A DNA stretch of 64,000 nucleotides from Acidobacteriota bacterium (GCA_029565065.1 JAKQOW010000048.1:62001-126000), one strand, 5' to 3'. Positions 27,378-36,641 are shown, numbered from the stretch's first letter. Translations and numbers: made by a program. Notes: generated by a model from the sequence alone, not told the origin.

Positions 27378-28247
27378 TCAGACCGTCAGCTTCCGGCCGG
27401 TCGGGCGGTCCGGCTTGTCCTCAGCCAGGGTCACGTTCACGTCCTGGGCTTTCCCTTTCCGGTAGATTTTTATCGTCAGGGCCTTCGCATCATCCTGCCC
27501 GGCCAGTGCCCGGATCAGGTCTCCGGAATCCGTCACCTTGACATCGCCGATCGCCACAATGACGTCACCGGCCGCCAAACCGGCTGCCGCGGCAGGTGAA
27601 TCCTCAGCCACCGAGGTGATGAGCACGCCCTTGCCATCGGGCACGCCGAAGAACTTGGCCAGTTGCTCGGTCAGGTCGTCGTAGAAGATGCCCAACCGGG
27701 GTCGGCGGGCCATAAAATAGTGTCGTGCGGAACCTTCGTTTTCCTCGGCTTCACGGGGCACTCTCGGCAGCCACTTGGGCAGTTCCGGAACCGTGAACAT
27801 CGACTCGTCCGGCCCCCCGATGATGATATCGCCCTCCCGCTTGCCCAGGGTCGCTTGCAGGCTCTGGCGCTTGCCGCCGCGGGCGATCTCGAGGCTCACC
27901 GTCTTGCCGGGGGGAGTCGCGCGGACCAGGCCGGTCAGATGGGTGACGCCGAGCACCGGGATGCCGGCATACCGCACGATGATGTCCCCCTCCGCCAGGC
28001 CGGCTTTGGCCGCCGGCGAATCGGCCGACACCTTCACCACGTAGGCGCCCAGATCGTCCGGATCCTTCCACTCATCGAGTTCCTTCGCGTTCAGGTCGCG
28101 CAGGTTGACTCCCAGGAAAGCCCGGCTGGCGTCACCGGACACATGAACGTACACTTGCCGGTCGCCATTATCCGGCGGCCCGGCGAACACCGGCACAGCC
28201 GCCACCGTGATCAGGGCCACCGTCGTCAACACAATCAACCGTTTCAT
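27378..28247 (-). CDS. Exported protein with two PDZ domains
   Basis: A 289-residue protein with a cleavable signal peptide (residues 4-20, cleavage after VFAG likely). The first PDZ domain spans about residues 43-135 (FLGVNLRDL, then DSPAAKAGLAEGDIIV) and the second about 183-280 (LGIFYDDLTEQLAKFFGV, then DSPAAAAGLAAGDVIV). No protease triad is present, so it is not a DegP/HtrA protease itself but resembles its PDZ half. It may bind C-terminal tails of envelope proteins. GGGAGGTG precedes the ATG. Confidence 0.82.
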   Translation of the reverse strand: MKRLIVLTTVALITVAAVPVFAGPPDNGDRQVYVHVSGDASRAFLGVNLRDLNAKELDEWKDPDDLGAYVVKVSADSPAAKAGLAEGDIIVRYAGIPVLGVTHLTGLVRATPPGKTVSLEIARGGKRQSLQATLGKREGDIIIGGPDESMFTVPELPKWLPRVPREAEENEGSARHYFMARRPRLGIFYDDLTEQLAKFFGVPDGKGVLITSVAEDSPAAAAGLAAGDVIVAIGDVKVTDSGDLIRALAGQDDAKALTIKIYRKGKAQDVNVTLAEDKPDRPTGRKLTV

Positions 28248-28390
28248 GGAGCACCTCCCGCTCTCAGCAATGACTTGTCAGTTCCTACCACGCCGAAAGG
28301 TGCGGAAGGTTCCCGCCGGGACGACCGGACCCCGTTCGGCGGCACGCCGTCTGCTACACCGGGGTACGCGCCAGGACCGGTCCCAAGACG

Positions 28391-30664
28391 TCATGCTTCA
28401 GGATTCCGGGTTTCGCTGACCGAGTCGAAATAATCAGGGGGGACCAGGACATCGCGGGGCCGGCTGCCGATCGACTGCCCGATGATGCCCTCTTCCTCGA
28501 GGATATCCATCAGGCGTGCCGCCCGACCGTAGCCGATGCGGAAGCGGCGCTGGAGCACCGAGGTGGACGCCTTGCGGTTCTTGACCACGAACCGGGCCAC
28601 CTCGTCGAACAGCGGATCGTCGCCCAAACCGTTGCCGTTGTCCGAATCCTCGGCGTTGTCCGTCTCCGGCGTGAGGAGCTCGGTGTAACTCGGCTCCCCC
28701 TGCCCTTTGAGGAAATCCACCAGTTTTTTGGTCTCCTCCTCGGAGACGAACGCGCCATGCACGCGGATGAGCTTGGCCGAATTGGGCGGCAGGAAGAGCA
28801 TGTCGCCCTTGCCCAGGAGATGTTCGGCGCCGATGGTGTCCAGGATGGTCTTCGAGTCATGCCGCGACAGGAGCCGGAAGGAAATGCGCGACGGGAAGTT
28901 CGCCTTGATCACCCCGGTCACCACCTCCACCGACGGGCGCTGGGTGGCGATGATCAGATGGATGCCCACTGCTCGGGCCATCTGAGCCAGCCGCTGGAGG
29001 CACAGCTCCACCTCCTTGGAAGCCACGCTGAGCAGCTCGGCCAACTCGTCGATGACGATGACGATCATGGGGAGCGGATCGAGATCGTCGTTTTCCAGGC
29101 ACAGCCGGTTGAAGCCGTCGATCTCCCGCACCGAGTACTTCGCCAGCAGCTTGTAGCGCTCCTCCATCTCGTGGACGGCCCACAGCAGCGTGTTGGCGGC
29201 GAGCTTGGCGTCGGTGACGATGGGGGTCAGGAGATGGGGGATGTCCGCATACGCCCCCAGTTCCAGCCGTTTTGGATCGATGAAGATGAACCGAACCTCG
29301 TCCGGCGTGGCCCGGTACAGGATGGAGGTGATCATGGTGTTCAGGCCCACGCTCTTGCCCGAACCCGTCGCTCCGGCCACCAGGAGGTGGGGCATCTTCA
29401 TCAGGTCGGTGATAAAAACGTCGCCGTTGATCCGCTTGCCCAGAGCCAGCGTGAGCCGGGAGCGGGAGCTCTGGACATCCTTCGACTCGATGACCTCGCG
29501 GATGTGGATGGTCTGTCGTTGGGAGTTGGGCACCTCGATGCCGACGGTGGACTTGCCGGGGATGCGATCGATCCGGATCGACTCCGCCCGGAGTCCCAGG
29601 CACAGGTCGTCCACCAGGGAGATCATCTTGCTGTACTTGACGCCGGGTGCGGGCTTGAACTCGAAGAGGGTGACCACGGGTCCGGGATGGATGGCGTCGA
29701 TGGCCCCCTCGATGCCGAATTCCTGGTACTTGCGGATGATCTGCTGAGCTTTTTCCATCAGCTCGGTCTCGCTGATCCTGGCCACGCTGTCGGCGCGCTC
29801 GAGGATGGAGAACGGCGGCAGGCGAAATCGTCCGATCTGGCGGCGGTTGCTGGTGTGCACGTCCGGTTCGGGTCCCGCATCTTCGGTGAACTCAAGCGGT
29901 GTGATGGGAATCCGGAAACCGGGTTTGGCCGCCGCGGTCCGTGTGTCGCCGCCCGCGGTTGTCGCCTCCGCCGGCGTGGCGTCCCCGGCGCCAGTCGCCG
30001 GCTCAGGCTCCACGCGCCGCTGGATCGATTCGGTCTCCGCCGGCGGAAACGGATTCGTCTCGGCCACAGGCGCCAGAGCGTCAATATCAGCCTCGTCCGG
30101 CTGCTCCAGGCCGGTTGCGGTCTGTCGCCGGAATAAACCGCCGATTCGGCCGAAGAGCTCACCCAGGGTCCGCGGGGTGAGCAGCATGAGCCCGACCAGG
30201 AGGCAGGCCCCCAGCAGCAGGGCGGCGCCGCCGGTGTTCAGGTAGTACACCAGAAAATGCTTCAGGGTGCCGCCGAGGATGCCGCCCGGCGTGAAATTGG
30301 CCAATCCCACGGGCGTGGAGAACAGCAGATCCAGCAGCCCGCACACGGCCGCCATCAGCACCACGGTCCCCAACCACTGGACGAACAGGCCCGCCATCTC
30401 GCGGCTCCGGATCATCCGGACCGCCAGGAAGACCACCGGCAGAGCCAGCAGGACGGCGCCGTATCCGAACAGATGGCAGCAAAAATCACTGATCCAGGCG
30501 CCGGCCCGGCCGATGAAATTGCGCGACTGGCTCAGGGTGGTGCTGACGTTGAGCGACGCATCCTCGGGGCTGTATGTGACGAGGGCCAGCACAAAGAGAA
30601 AAACCAGGAACAGCAGCAGGAAACCGAGCAACTCACGGAATTTCTTTTGTTGGGAACGATTCAT
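28391..30664 (-). CDS. ftsK: DNA translocase FtsK/SpoIIIE
   Basis: A 757-residue septal DNA pump. N-terminal hydrophobic helices lie at about residues 14-33, 52-75, 88-105 and 125-160. A Pro/Ala/Glu-rich linker follows, then the motor: Walker A GATGSGKSVGLN near residue 430 and the Walker B-like VIVIDELAEL. The C-terminal winged-helix gamma domain (VARFVVKNRKASTSVLQRRF) would recognise KOPS-like sequences. ATG 30664 is chosen because GGGGGAG lies just upstream; an in-frame extension to 31105 would run over the divergent lipoprotein gene. It drives chromosome segregation at division with XerCD. Confidence 0.94.
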   Translation of the reverse strand: MNRSQQKKFRELLGFLLLFLVFLFVLALVTYSPEDASLNVSTTLSQSRNFIGRAGAWISDFCCHLFGYGAVLLALPVVFLAVRMIRSREMAGLFVQWLGTVVLMAAVCGLLDLLFSTPVGLANFTPGGILGGTLKHFLVYYLNTGGAALLLGACLLVGLMLLTPRTLGELFGRIGGLFRRQTATGLEQPDEADIDALAPVAETNPFPPAETESIQRRVEPEPATGAGDATPAEATTAGGDTRTAAAKPGFRIPITPLEFTEDAGPEPDVHTSNRRQIGRFRLPPFSILERADSVARISETELMEKAQQIIRKYQEFGIEGAIDAIHPGPVVTLFEFKPAPGVKYSKMISLVDDLCLGLRAESIRIDRIPGKSTVGIEVPNSQRQTIHIREVIESKDVQSSRSRLTLALGKRINGDVFITDLMKMPHLLVAGATGSGKSVGLNTMITSILYRATPDEVRFIFIDPKRLELGAYADIPHLLTPIVTDAKLAANTLLWAVHEMEERYKLLAKYSVREIDGFNRLCLENDDLDPLPMIVIVIDELAELLSVASKEVELCLQRLAQMARAVGIHLIIATQRPSVEVVTGVIKANFPSRISFRLLSRHDSKTILDTIGAEHLLGKGDMLFLPPNSAKLIRVHGAFVSEEETKKLVDFLKGQGEPSYTELLTPETDNAEDSDNGNGLGDDPLFDEVARFVVKNRKASTSVLQRRFRIGYGRAARLMDILEEEGIIGQSIGSRPRDVLVPPDYFDSVSETRNPEA

Positions 30665-30689
30665 GACTCCCCCGCCTTCAATGGCTCCG

Positions 30690-30695
30690 ATTTTA
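30690..30695 (-). promoter_or_regulatory. Candidate -10 box for ftsK
   Basis: TAAAAT on the minus strand (30695-30690), 26 bp upstream of the ftsK ATG. No good -35 match at 16-18 bp spacing, so it is weakly supported. Confidence 0.3.
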
Positions 30696-30726
30696 CCAGA
30701 AACAGAGGTGAAATCCAGCGTAAACC

Positions 30727-30755
30727 TTGACTCGGAGGGCTCTTTCTGATAGATT
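30727..30755 (+). promoter_or_regulatory. Sigma70-type promoter for the Lol-like cluster
   Basis: TTGACT (30727-30732) and TAGATT (30750-30755) are spaced by 17 bp; the start codon of the lipoprotein gene is 29 bp downstream. It is divergent from ftsK. Confidence 0.6.
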
Positions 30756-30784
30756 TCTCTGGATTTTTTGGAGGTCGGAGCACC

Positions 30785-31696
30785 TTGGACCGCATCTGGC
30801 AGCAACGCCTGAAAATCGCCTCGGCCGGTCTGGCCATGACCGCCGCTCTCGCCACCGGCGCCTGCGGTGTGCGCAAGGAGACCGTGCGGGTCAGCCCCGC
30901 GTTCCAGCAGGCCCAGACGCTGAGCCGGGAAGACCTGCTGGCCCGGTTCGACCGGCTCTGCGGCGCGCCCGACACGCTGCTGATCCGGAAAGTGGAGTTG
31001 ACCTTCTCCGCCGAGTCCGCAACCCGGCAGAAACGCGAGAAGTTGCCGTCCGCCGACGCGGTGATGATCGTCAACCGGCAGGGTGACCTCCGGCTGCAGA
31101 TCCACCTCCCCATGATCAAAACCACCGCCCTGGACGTCGTGGCCCGCGGAGCCCAGTTTGAGATTTGGTATCCCCGCCGCAACACCCTGTACCGCGGCGT
31201 CATGGGCGACGATCTCGCCGCCCTGCCTGAGGAACCGGCTGCCGGCGAGCGCTCACCCCGCTACAACCTGTCCCAGCTGCGCCCCTGGCACATCACCCAG
31301 ACATTTTTTCACCAGCGGCTCAAACCGGACTCCCGCCTGGCCGTCACGCAGGAAGACACCGCCGTCGAGCGGTACTACGTGATCCACGAGCTGGATGTCG
31401 CGGGCGACGCGCCGCTGGTGCTTCAGAAAATCTGGCTGGAGCGCGCCAGCCTCAGCATCCGCAAAAAGATCCTGTACGGCCCCGACGGGGCCCCGGTGAG
31501 CGAGGTCAGCTACGGCCCCGACCGCCCGTTCACATCCGGCGAGTTCCCCGCGGAGATCCGGCTCTATCGCCCGCGCGAGGGCTACCGGGTGGACTTTTCG
31601 GTCAAACGACTGGAAGTCGATGCGCCGCTCAACGACCAGATGTTCGCCCTGAGCGTCCCGGAGGACGCCGTGGTGGAACAGATATCCCCCAAGTAA
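30785..31696 (+). CDS. Outer-membrane lipoprotein-like protein, LolA/LolB- or DUF4292-like
   Basis: A 303-residue protein with a signal sequence ending in ATGACG (Cys near residue 27), a non-standard lipobox. The middle (MIVNRQGDLRLQIHLP, then FEIWYPRRNTLYRGV) has the strand pattern of LolA/LolB-fold proteins, and QKIWLERASLSIRKKI resembles the corresponding late strands, but the similarity is weak. TTG 30785 follows GGAGGT at 30770-30775 with 9-bp spacing. A LolC/E-type permease, LolD-type ATPase and LolA follow, so a role in lipoprotein sorting at the outer membrane (a LolB analogue) is inferred. Confidence 0.6.
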   Translation: MDRIWQQRLKIASAGLAMTAALATGACGVRKETVRVSPAFQQAQTLSREDLLARFDRLCGAPDTLLIRKVELTFSAESATRQKREKLPSADAVMIVNRQGDLRLQIHLPMIKTTALDVVARGAQFEIWYPRRNTLYRGVMGDDLAALPEEPAAGERSPRYNLSQLRPWHITQTFFHQRLKPDSRLAVTQEDTAVERYYVIHELDVAGDAPLVLQKIWLERASLSIRKKILYGPDGAPVSEVSYGPDRPFTSGEFPAEIRLYRPREGYRVDFSVKRLEVDAPLNDQMFALSVPEDAVVEQISPK

Positions 31697-31708
31697 TAAG
31701 AGGTGCCC

Positions 31709-32806
31709 GTGGGCCTGATCATCGCCAACGTCAAGAAGCGCCCCACCCGGACCATCGTCAGCATCCTGGCGGTCAGCCTGGGCGTGGTGATGATCCTGTT
31801 GTTCGTCGGTCTGACTCAGGGGATGCTGAAGGACTCGGCCTACCGCACGCAAAACATCAAGGCGGACCTGCTGTTTCAACCGCCCGGATCCTCGCTCCTG
31901 CTGGCTCTCAACAACGCCACCATGCCCATCCGGATCAAGGACAAACTGCTGGAAGTCGACGGCATCCGGCACGTCTCCCCCATGCTCCACCAGTTTTCCA
32001 AGCAGAGTTTCTCGCTGATTTTCGGCATCGACCCTCAATCCTTCAACCAGGTGAGCGGTGACGGCATCATAGTGATGGAGGGCCGCCTGTTCCAGGCCCC
32101 GTTCGAGTGCATCGTGGATGACGTGTACCAGCAATCCCACCACACCAAGCTTGGCGACACGCTGAATATCCTGAACCACACCTTCACGATTGTGGGCTTC
32201 TTCAAGTCGGGCATCGCCGCCCGCATTCTGGTGCCGCTGGAGACGCTGCAGGACCTGAACGATTCGAAGGAAAAGGCCTCCATCTTCTACATCAAATGCG
32301 ACTCGGACTCCCGGATCGAGCCGGTCTACCAGCACCTGCTCCATGTCGACCCGTTCAAGGGCTACAACGTGACGCGAGCCTCGGACATCTACAAGGTCAT
32401 GGCCTCGAACCTGCCCGGCCTCAAGGAATTCACCGCGGCGATCATCGTCAGCGCGGTCCTCATCAGTTTTCTGGTGATTCTGCTCACCATGTACACCACC
32501 ATCACCGAACGCACCCGCGAGATCGGCATCCTGAAATCGCTGGGCGCGTCGAAGGGTTACATCGTCAACCTGATCCTGAAAGAATCGATGCTCCTCACCG
32601 TCGTCGGCGTCGGTGTCGGGCTGGTGCTCACATTCCTGGCAACGCGCGTGCTGCACATGCTCTACCCGTCGCTGCCGTTCGAAATCCGGCTGGAGTGGAT
32701 CATCTACGTGGCGTTCATCGCGCTGGCGAGCGGGATTTTCGGCTCCACCTATCCCGCCTACCGGGCCGCCCGCCAGGATCCCGTTGAAGCGCTGATGTAC
32801 GAATAG
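31709..32806 (+). CDS. FtsX/LolC-E-type ABC transporter permease
   Basis: A 365-residue membrane protein with the MacB/FtsX/LolCE layout: one helix near residues 16-34 ([20 protein letters not shown]), a periplasmic domain of about 200 residues, and three C-terminal helices (about 240-265, 290-315, 330-350), ending in the family signature [19 protein letters not shown] 31709 is preferred over GTG 31703 because AAGAGG lies just upstream. The ATPase gene follows after 80 bp. As the only permease here, it would work as a homodimer, unlike the LolC/LolE pair of E. coli. Confidence 0.85.
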   Translation: MGLIIANVKKRPTRTIVSILAVSLGVVMILLFVGLTQGMLKDSAYRTQNIKADLLFQPPGSSLLLALNNATMPIRIKDKLLEVDGIRHVSPMLHQFSKQSFSLIFGIDPQSFNQVSGDGIIVMEGRLFQAPFECIVDDVYQQSHHTKLGDTLNILNHTFTIVGFFKSGIAARILVPLETLQDLNDSKEKASIFYIKCDSDSRIEPVYQHLLHVDPFKGYNVTRASDIYKVMASNLPGLKEFTAAIIVSAVLISFLVILLTMYTTITERTREIGILKSLGASKGYIVNLILKESMLLTVVGVGVGLVLTFLATRVLHMLYPSLPFEIRLEWIIYVAFIALASGIFGSTYPAYRAARQDPVEALMYE

Positions 32807-32827
32807 GGTTCGTATCCGCCTTTCACC

Positions 32828-32856
32828 TTGAATGGGCGGGCAAATCAAAATATACT
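32828..32856 (+). promoter_or_regulatory. Sigma70-type promoter for the LolD-like gene
   Basis: TTGAAT (32828-32833) and TATACT (32851-32856) are spaced by 17 bp. The predicted transcript start near 32863 lies after an in-frame GTG at 32860, which supports the ATG at 32887 as the start of the ATPase gene. Confidence 0.55.
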
Positions 32857-32886
32857 GGTGTGTTACGTTTTCAACGGATTGAATTG

Positions 32887-33606
32887 ATGCAAGATATCGT
32901 CACTATCAGCAACCTGACCAAGATTTACCGCATCGGCAAGGTGGACGTGCCGGCGCTGCGCGGGGTCAACCTGCGGATCAAGCGCGGGGAATTCATCGCC
33001 GTCATGGGGCCGTCGGGCTGCGGCAAATCCACCCTGCTGCACATCATGGGCGGTCTGCTCAGCCCGACTTCCGGCGACGTCCTGATCGAGGACCGGAACC
33101 TGGGCCGCTGCTCGGACCGCGAGCGGACCGAGATCCGCCGGGCCAAGATCGGTTTTGTGTTCCAGCGGTTCAATCTGTTCTCGACGATCTCCGCCCGGGA
33201 GAACCTCCAGCTGGCGCGTCAAATCCGCGGCAATGGGACGTTCGACACCCACACCGTCGAGGAGATCCTCGGCATCCTGGGCCTCCAGGACAAGATGGAC
33301 CACAAGCCGCTGGAGATGTCGGGCGGCGAACAGCAGCGAGTGGCGCTCGCCCGGGCGCTCATCAACCGGCCCGCTCTCATCCTTGCGGATGAACCCACGG
33401 GCAATCTCGATACCGTGAACTCGCAGATCGTCCTGACGATGCTCCGGGATCTCAACCTCCGGTTCAACCAGACCGTGGTCATGATCACCCACAACTCCGA
33501 GGCGGCATCTTACGCGCATCGGATTGTGGAGATGCGGGACGGCCAGATCCTGCGGCAGCCCCGCAGCGAACTCCTCGTGGAACACGAGGACATCTTCAGT
33601 CGCTGA
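32887..33606 (+). CDS. LolD/MacB-type ABC transporter ATPase
   Basis: A 239-residue cytoplasmic ATPase. Walker [14 protein letters not shown] near residue 42, Q-loop FVFQRFNLF, signature [14 protein letters not shown], Walker [13 protein letters not shown] and switch His in MITHN are all intact. The GNLDTVNSQ sequence after Walker B is typical of the MacB/LolD subfamily. It is taken to power the permease upstream. ATG 32887 is used; an upstream GTG (32860) falls before the predicted transcript start. It has its own promoter, so it may also be expressed independently. Confidence 0.88.
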   Translation: MQDIVTISNLTKIYRIGKVDVPALRGVNLRIKRGEFIAVMGPSGCGKSTLLHIMGGLLSPTSGDVLIEDRNLGRCSDRERTEIRRAKIGFVFQRFNLFSTISARENLQLARQIRGNGTFDTHTVEEILGILGLQDKMDHKPLEMSGGEQQRVALARALINRPALILADEPTGNLDTVNSQIVLTMLRDLNLRFNQTVVMITHNSEAASYAHRIVEMRDGQILRQPRSELLVEHEDIFSR

Positions 33607-33622
33607 GCGACGGGCGCACGGC

Positions 33623-33817
33623 ATGGGCAGAATCAAGAGTCTGTTGCACAATATTTTCCTGTGGAAGTATGAGCGCGGCAGCATCGCCTACGACATCATC
33701 GTCATTCTCATCCTGCTGTTCATCTTTCTGGTGCCGCACAGCTGCTTCGAACGGCGGGCCAAGCCGAATCCGGCCGCCACTCACGCTCCGGCTGCGCACA
33801 TCCACCTCATTTGGTAA
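33623..33817 (+). CDS. Small single-pass membrane protein (unknown)
   Basis: A 64-residue protein with one strongly hydrophobic helix (residues about 24-38, IIVILILLFIFLVP) preceded by KYERGSIAYD and followed by a short Cys, Arg and Pro-rich tail. It lies 16 bp after the ATPase gene and 14 bp before lolA in the same direction, so it is very probably translated, though its ribosome site is weak. I do not assign a family. Its location argues for a role in the Lol-like complex or membrane anchoring. Confidence 0.55.
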   Translation: MGRIKSLLHNIFLWKYERGSIAYDIIVILILLFIFLVPHSCFERRAKPNPAATHAPAAHIHLIW

Positions 33818-33831
33818 CCTTGAGGTCGCAC

Positions 33832-34512
33832 ATGAAACGCCTGGTTCTGGCCGGCTTGTTGTTCCTGATTGCGGCGCTGACCATCCCCTCGGCCGCCGCC
33901 GGCGACAGCGCCAAGCTGGACCGCGTGCTGCGCAAGCTCAACCAGCTCAACAAGGTGCTGCGCACATTCCAGGCCGACATCATCCAGCGCAAATACCTCA
34001 ACATCATCCAGGAATACGATGAGCTCGAAAAGGGGAAATTCTACTTCAAGAAAGAGACCGACGGGATCTACCTGAAGAAGGAGATCGAGGAACCCCGCAA
34101 AACCATCCTGCTGGTCACTCCCCGGGAGATCCTGGTGTTCTACCCCAAGAAAAACCAGGCGGTCCGGAGAAAGATCGACGAGTCGCAGGCACGCTACGCC
34201 AACTTCGGCATCGGCACGTCGGTGGACGATCTCAAGAGCAATTTCGACATCACCTACCTCCACGACGAAGTGGAGGGGAAGATGGTCTACCACGTGCTCA
34301 CGCTGCACCCGAAAAGTCCGAAGCTGAAGTCGTATTTCAAGAGCCTGAACCTGTGGATCGAGGCCGGCACAGGCATTCCGGCCCGCCAGCGGATCGAGGA
34401 ACCCAACGGCGACTATACGGATATCCAATTCCGGAAGATTGAGATCAACAAGAAAGTGAAGGACAAGACGTTCGAGCTCAAGATGCCTCGAGATGTCGAG
34501 TTCATTTCATGA
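33832..34512 (+). CDS. lolA: LolA-family outer-membrane lipoprotein carrier
   Basis: A 226-residue periplasmic protein. A cleavable signal peptide (residues 4-22, LVLAGLLFLIAALTIPSAAA) is followed by the LolA beta-sheet fold: LRTFQADIIQRKYL, KGKFYFKKETDGIYLKKEIEEP and TILLVTPREILVFYPKK match the first strands that bind the lipoprotein acyl chains. GAGGT precedes ATG 33832. It is longer than E. coli LolA (about 200 residues with signal). It would shuttle lipoproteins released by the ABC transporter to the outer membrane. Confidence 0.82.
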   Translation: MKRLVLAGLLFLIAALTIPSAAAGDSAKLDRVLRKLNQLNKVLRTFQADIIQRKYLNIIQEYDELEKGKFYFKKETDGIYLKKEIEEPRKTILLVTPREILVFYPKKNQAVRRKIDESQARYANFGIGTSVDDLKSNFDITYLHDEVEGKMVYHVLTLHPKSPKLKSYFKSLNLWIEAGTGIPARQRIEEPNGDYTDIQFRKIEINKKVKDKTFELKMPRDVEFIS

Positions 34513-34602
34513 GTGTCGGCCGCGGTCCGCGCGGCCTCGTCCGTCAGACTGCCGCCGGACGGATCACACGCCAATTTTCCGGATGATTTCAGGGAAGGAC
34601 GC

Positions 34603-35037
34603 ATGACCCACTGGTACTGGCTGGTCCCCGCCATCCTGCTGCTGGCGTTGAGCCTGTTGACCCGCTTCCGGCCGCTGCTGGCGCTGTGCGGCGGCTGTCT
34701 GTTGGCGTCGGCCGCCGCGCACTTGCGCGCACCCGCCTGGGGCCAGTGGCTGGCGGTGGCGGGCGGCGTTCTGATTTTGGAACCGTTCACCCGCTGGCTG
34801 TTCCGGCGGTGCATCCGGCCGGCGGACGACCCCAAGATCCAGGCCATCGTCGGCCGGACCGGACGGCTGCGCGACATCGTCGATCCGCACGCCGGGCTGT
34901 TCATGCTCCATTGCGAGGGCGCCGACTGGATCGGCCTGCCGGAACAGCCGGGCTCCGTCGCGCTCGGCGACACCGTCGAAGTGGTCGGCGCCGCCGGCAA
35001 ACGGGTGGTCGTCCGCAAGCTGGAATCCACGAAGTGA
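34603..35037 (+). CDS. NfeD-like membrane protein
   Basis: A 144-residue protein with two or three N-terminal hydrophobic segments (residues about 5-22, 25-45 and 48-62) and a C-terminal OB-fold-like domain (residues about 80-140, IVGRTGRLRDIV, then LGDTVEVVGAAGKRVVV) as in NfeD proteins. NfeD usually pairs with a stomatin/SPFH protein; none is adjacent. AGGGAAGGA precedes ATG 34603. The short gaps to lolA (90 bp) and the CoA-transferase (31 bp) leave its partner unclear. Confidence 0.72.
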   Translation: MTHWYWLVPAILLLALSLLTRFRPLLALCGGCLLASAAAHLRAPAWGQWLAVAGGVLILEPFTRWLFRRCIRPADDPKIQAIVGRTGRLRDIVDPHAGLFMLHCEGADWIGLPEQPGSVALGDTVEVVGAAGKRVVVRKLESTK

Positions 35038-35068
35038 AAGGAAGATCAACCTGCAGGAGAGCCATGCG

Positions 35069-36568
35069 ATGAAAGACCGAATTCGTCATCCCAAACTGTT
35101 GGACAAAATCTCCGCGGCGGAGGAAGCCGCCGGCCTGATTCAGAACGGCATGAACGTCGGCTGCAGCGGTTTCACCCCGGCCGGCTACCCCAAGCTGGTA
35201 CCCAAAGCCCTGGCCGAGCGGATCAAACGGACCGGCGAAAAGACGCGCATCAACCTGTTCACCGGCGCCAGCGTCGGCGACGAGCTCGACGGGGCGCTGG
35301 CGGAGGTGGGCGCTATTGACCGCCGCATGCCTTACCAATCCAACAAGAAGCTCCGCGACCAGATCAATGCGGGGACCGCCCGGTTCTACGATCAGCACCT
35401 GAGCCATGTCTCTTCGGAAATCCGCTACGGCTACTTCGGCCCCATCGACGTGGCCGTGATCGAAGCCCATGCCATCACCGAAGAAGGCTACATCGTCCCC
35501 ACCACCAGCGTCGGGATCTCCCCCACGTTGTGCCGACTCGCCAAAAACATCATCGTGGAACTGAACACAACGCACCCACTGGAACTGGAAGGGATCCACG
35601 ACATCTTCGTGCCCCAGGACCAGCCCGACCGGCTGCCCATTCCCATCGTGAAGGCGTCCAACCGGATCGGCAAACCTTACATGGTGACGGACGTTGACCG
35701 AATCCGTCACATTGTCGTCTCCGACAAGCCGGACAGCCACGGCTCCTTCACCCCCTGCACCGATGCGGAAAAACGCATCGCCGAACTGATCATCGATTTC
35801 ATCACTCATGAGATCCGCTCCGGGCGGATGCCCCGGGGCCTGCCGTGGCAATCGGGCGTGGGCGGCGTGGCCAACGCGGTGCTGCAGGGTTTTCTTAACT
35901 CCGAATTCCAGAACATGGAATTCTACTCCGAGGTCCTGCAGGATTCCGTGCTCGATCTGATCGACGCCGGCCGGGTGGTTTTCGCATCAGGCTGTTCGGT
36001 CACCCTTTCGGCCGACGGCGAGAAGCGGTTCCATCGGGATATCGCCCGCTACAAGCGCCATATCCTGCTCCGTCCGCAGGAGATTTCCAACAATCCCGAG
36101 ATCATCCGCCGTCTGGGCATCATCGCCGTCAACACCGCCCTGGAGGCGGACATCTACGGCCACGTGAACTCCACCCACGTCATGGGCACTCACCTGATGA
36201 ACGGCATCGGCGGCAGCGGCGATTTCGAACGCAACGCGTACCTGTCCATTTTTGTCACACCTTCCATCGCCAAGGGCGGCAAAATCTCCAGCATCGTGCC
36301 GTTTGTCACTCATTTCGACCATTCCGAGCACGACGTCAAGGTGGTGGTGACGGAACAGGGTTTAGCCGACCTCCGGGGCAAATGCCCCCGCGAGGTGGCG
36401 CCGGAGATCATCCGCAAGTGCGTCCACCCCGATTACCGCGACGAGCTGATGGATTACTACGAGCGCGCCTGCCGCGAGGTGGGCGGTCACGAGCCGCATC
36501 TGATCCGCGAAGTGTTCCAGATGCACACGCGCTACATGGACACCGGCGACATGCGCAAACCGCGGTAG
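35069..36568 (+). CDS. Acetyl-CoA hydrolase/succinyl-CoA:acetate CoA-transferase family
   Basis: A 499-residue cytoplasmic class-I CoA-transferase of the AarC/Ach1/Cat1 type. EFYSEVLQDSVLDLIDAG contains the catalytic Glu near residue 295, and MNGIGGSGDFERNA and EQGLADLRGKCPRE are strong family signatures. Members transfer CoA between succinyl-CoA, acetyl-CoA or propionyl-CoA and free acids. With the methylmalonyl-CoA genes at the window start, a propionate/succinate-type metabolism is plausible (inference; the genes are 34 kb apart). AGGAGAG lies ahead of ATG 35069. Confidence 0.9.
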   Translation: MKDRIRHPKLLDKISAAEEAAGLIQNGMNVGCSGFTPAGYPKLVPKALAERIKRTGEKTRINLFTGASVGDELDGALAEVGAIDRRMPYQSNKKLRDQINAGTARFYDQHLSHVSSEIRYGYFGPIDVAVIEAHAITEEGYIVPTTSVGISPTLCRLAKNIIVELNTTHPLELEGIHDIFVPQDQPDRLPIPIVKASNRIGKPYMVTDVDRIRHIVVSDKPDSHGSFTPCTDAEKRIAELIIDFITHEIRSGRMPRGLPWQSGVGGVANAVLQGFLNSEFQNMEFYSEVLQDSVLDLIDAGRVVFASGCSVTLSADGEKRFHRDIARYKRHILLRPQEISNNPEIIRRLGIIAVNTALEADIYGHVNSTHVMGTHLMNGIGGSGDFERNAYLSIFVTPSIAKGGKISSIVPFVTHFDHSEHDVKVVVTEQGLADLRGKCPREVAPEIIRKCVHPDYRDELMDYYERACREVGGHEPHLIREVFQMHTRYMDTGDMRKPR

Positions 36569-36615
36569 CCGGTTTCGCCGGCTCCGGCCGGCTGTCAGCG
36601 GCCTTTAAACAGCGA

Positions 36616-36641
36616 GCGGCCGGGTCCCGTGACCCGGCCGC
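36616..36641. terminator. GC-rich hairpin between convergent genes
   Basis: GCGGCCGGGTC (36616-36626) pairs perfectly with GACCCGGCCGC (36631-36641) around a 4-nt loop. It lies between the CoA-transferase and the convergent ABC permease. The U tract is poor, so it is probably a terminator or 3'-end stabiliser for both. Confidence 0.55.

Noticed and set aside
28248..28390. GC-rich palindromic patches between ftsK and the PDZ gene (for example GGACCGGTCC)
   Set aside because: Short, with no promoter-like context or U tract; they do not rise above chance in GC-rich DNA.
30665..31105. N-terminal extension of FtsK reaching across the divergent lipoprotein gene
   Set aside because: A strong ribosome site precedes ATG 30664, and the extension lies antisense to a signal-peptide-bearing gene.
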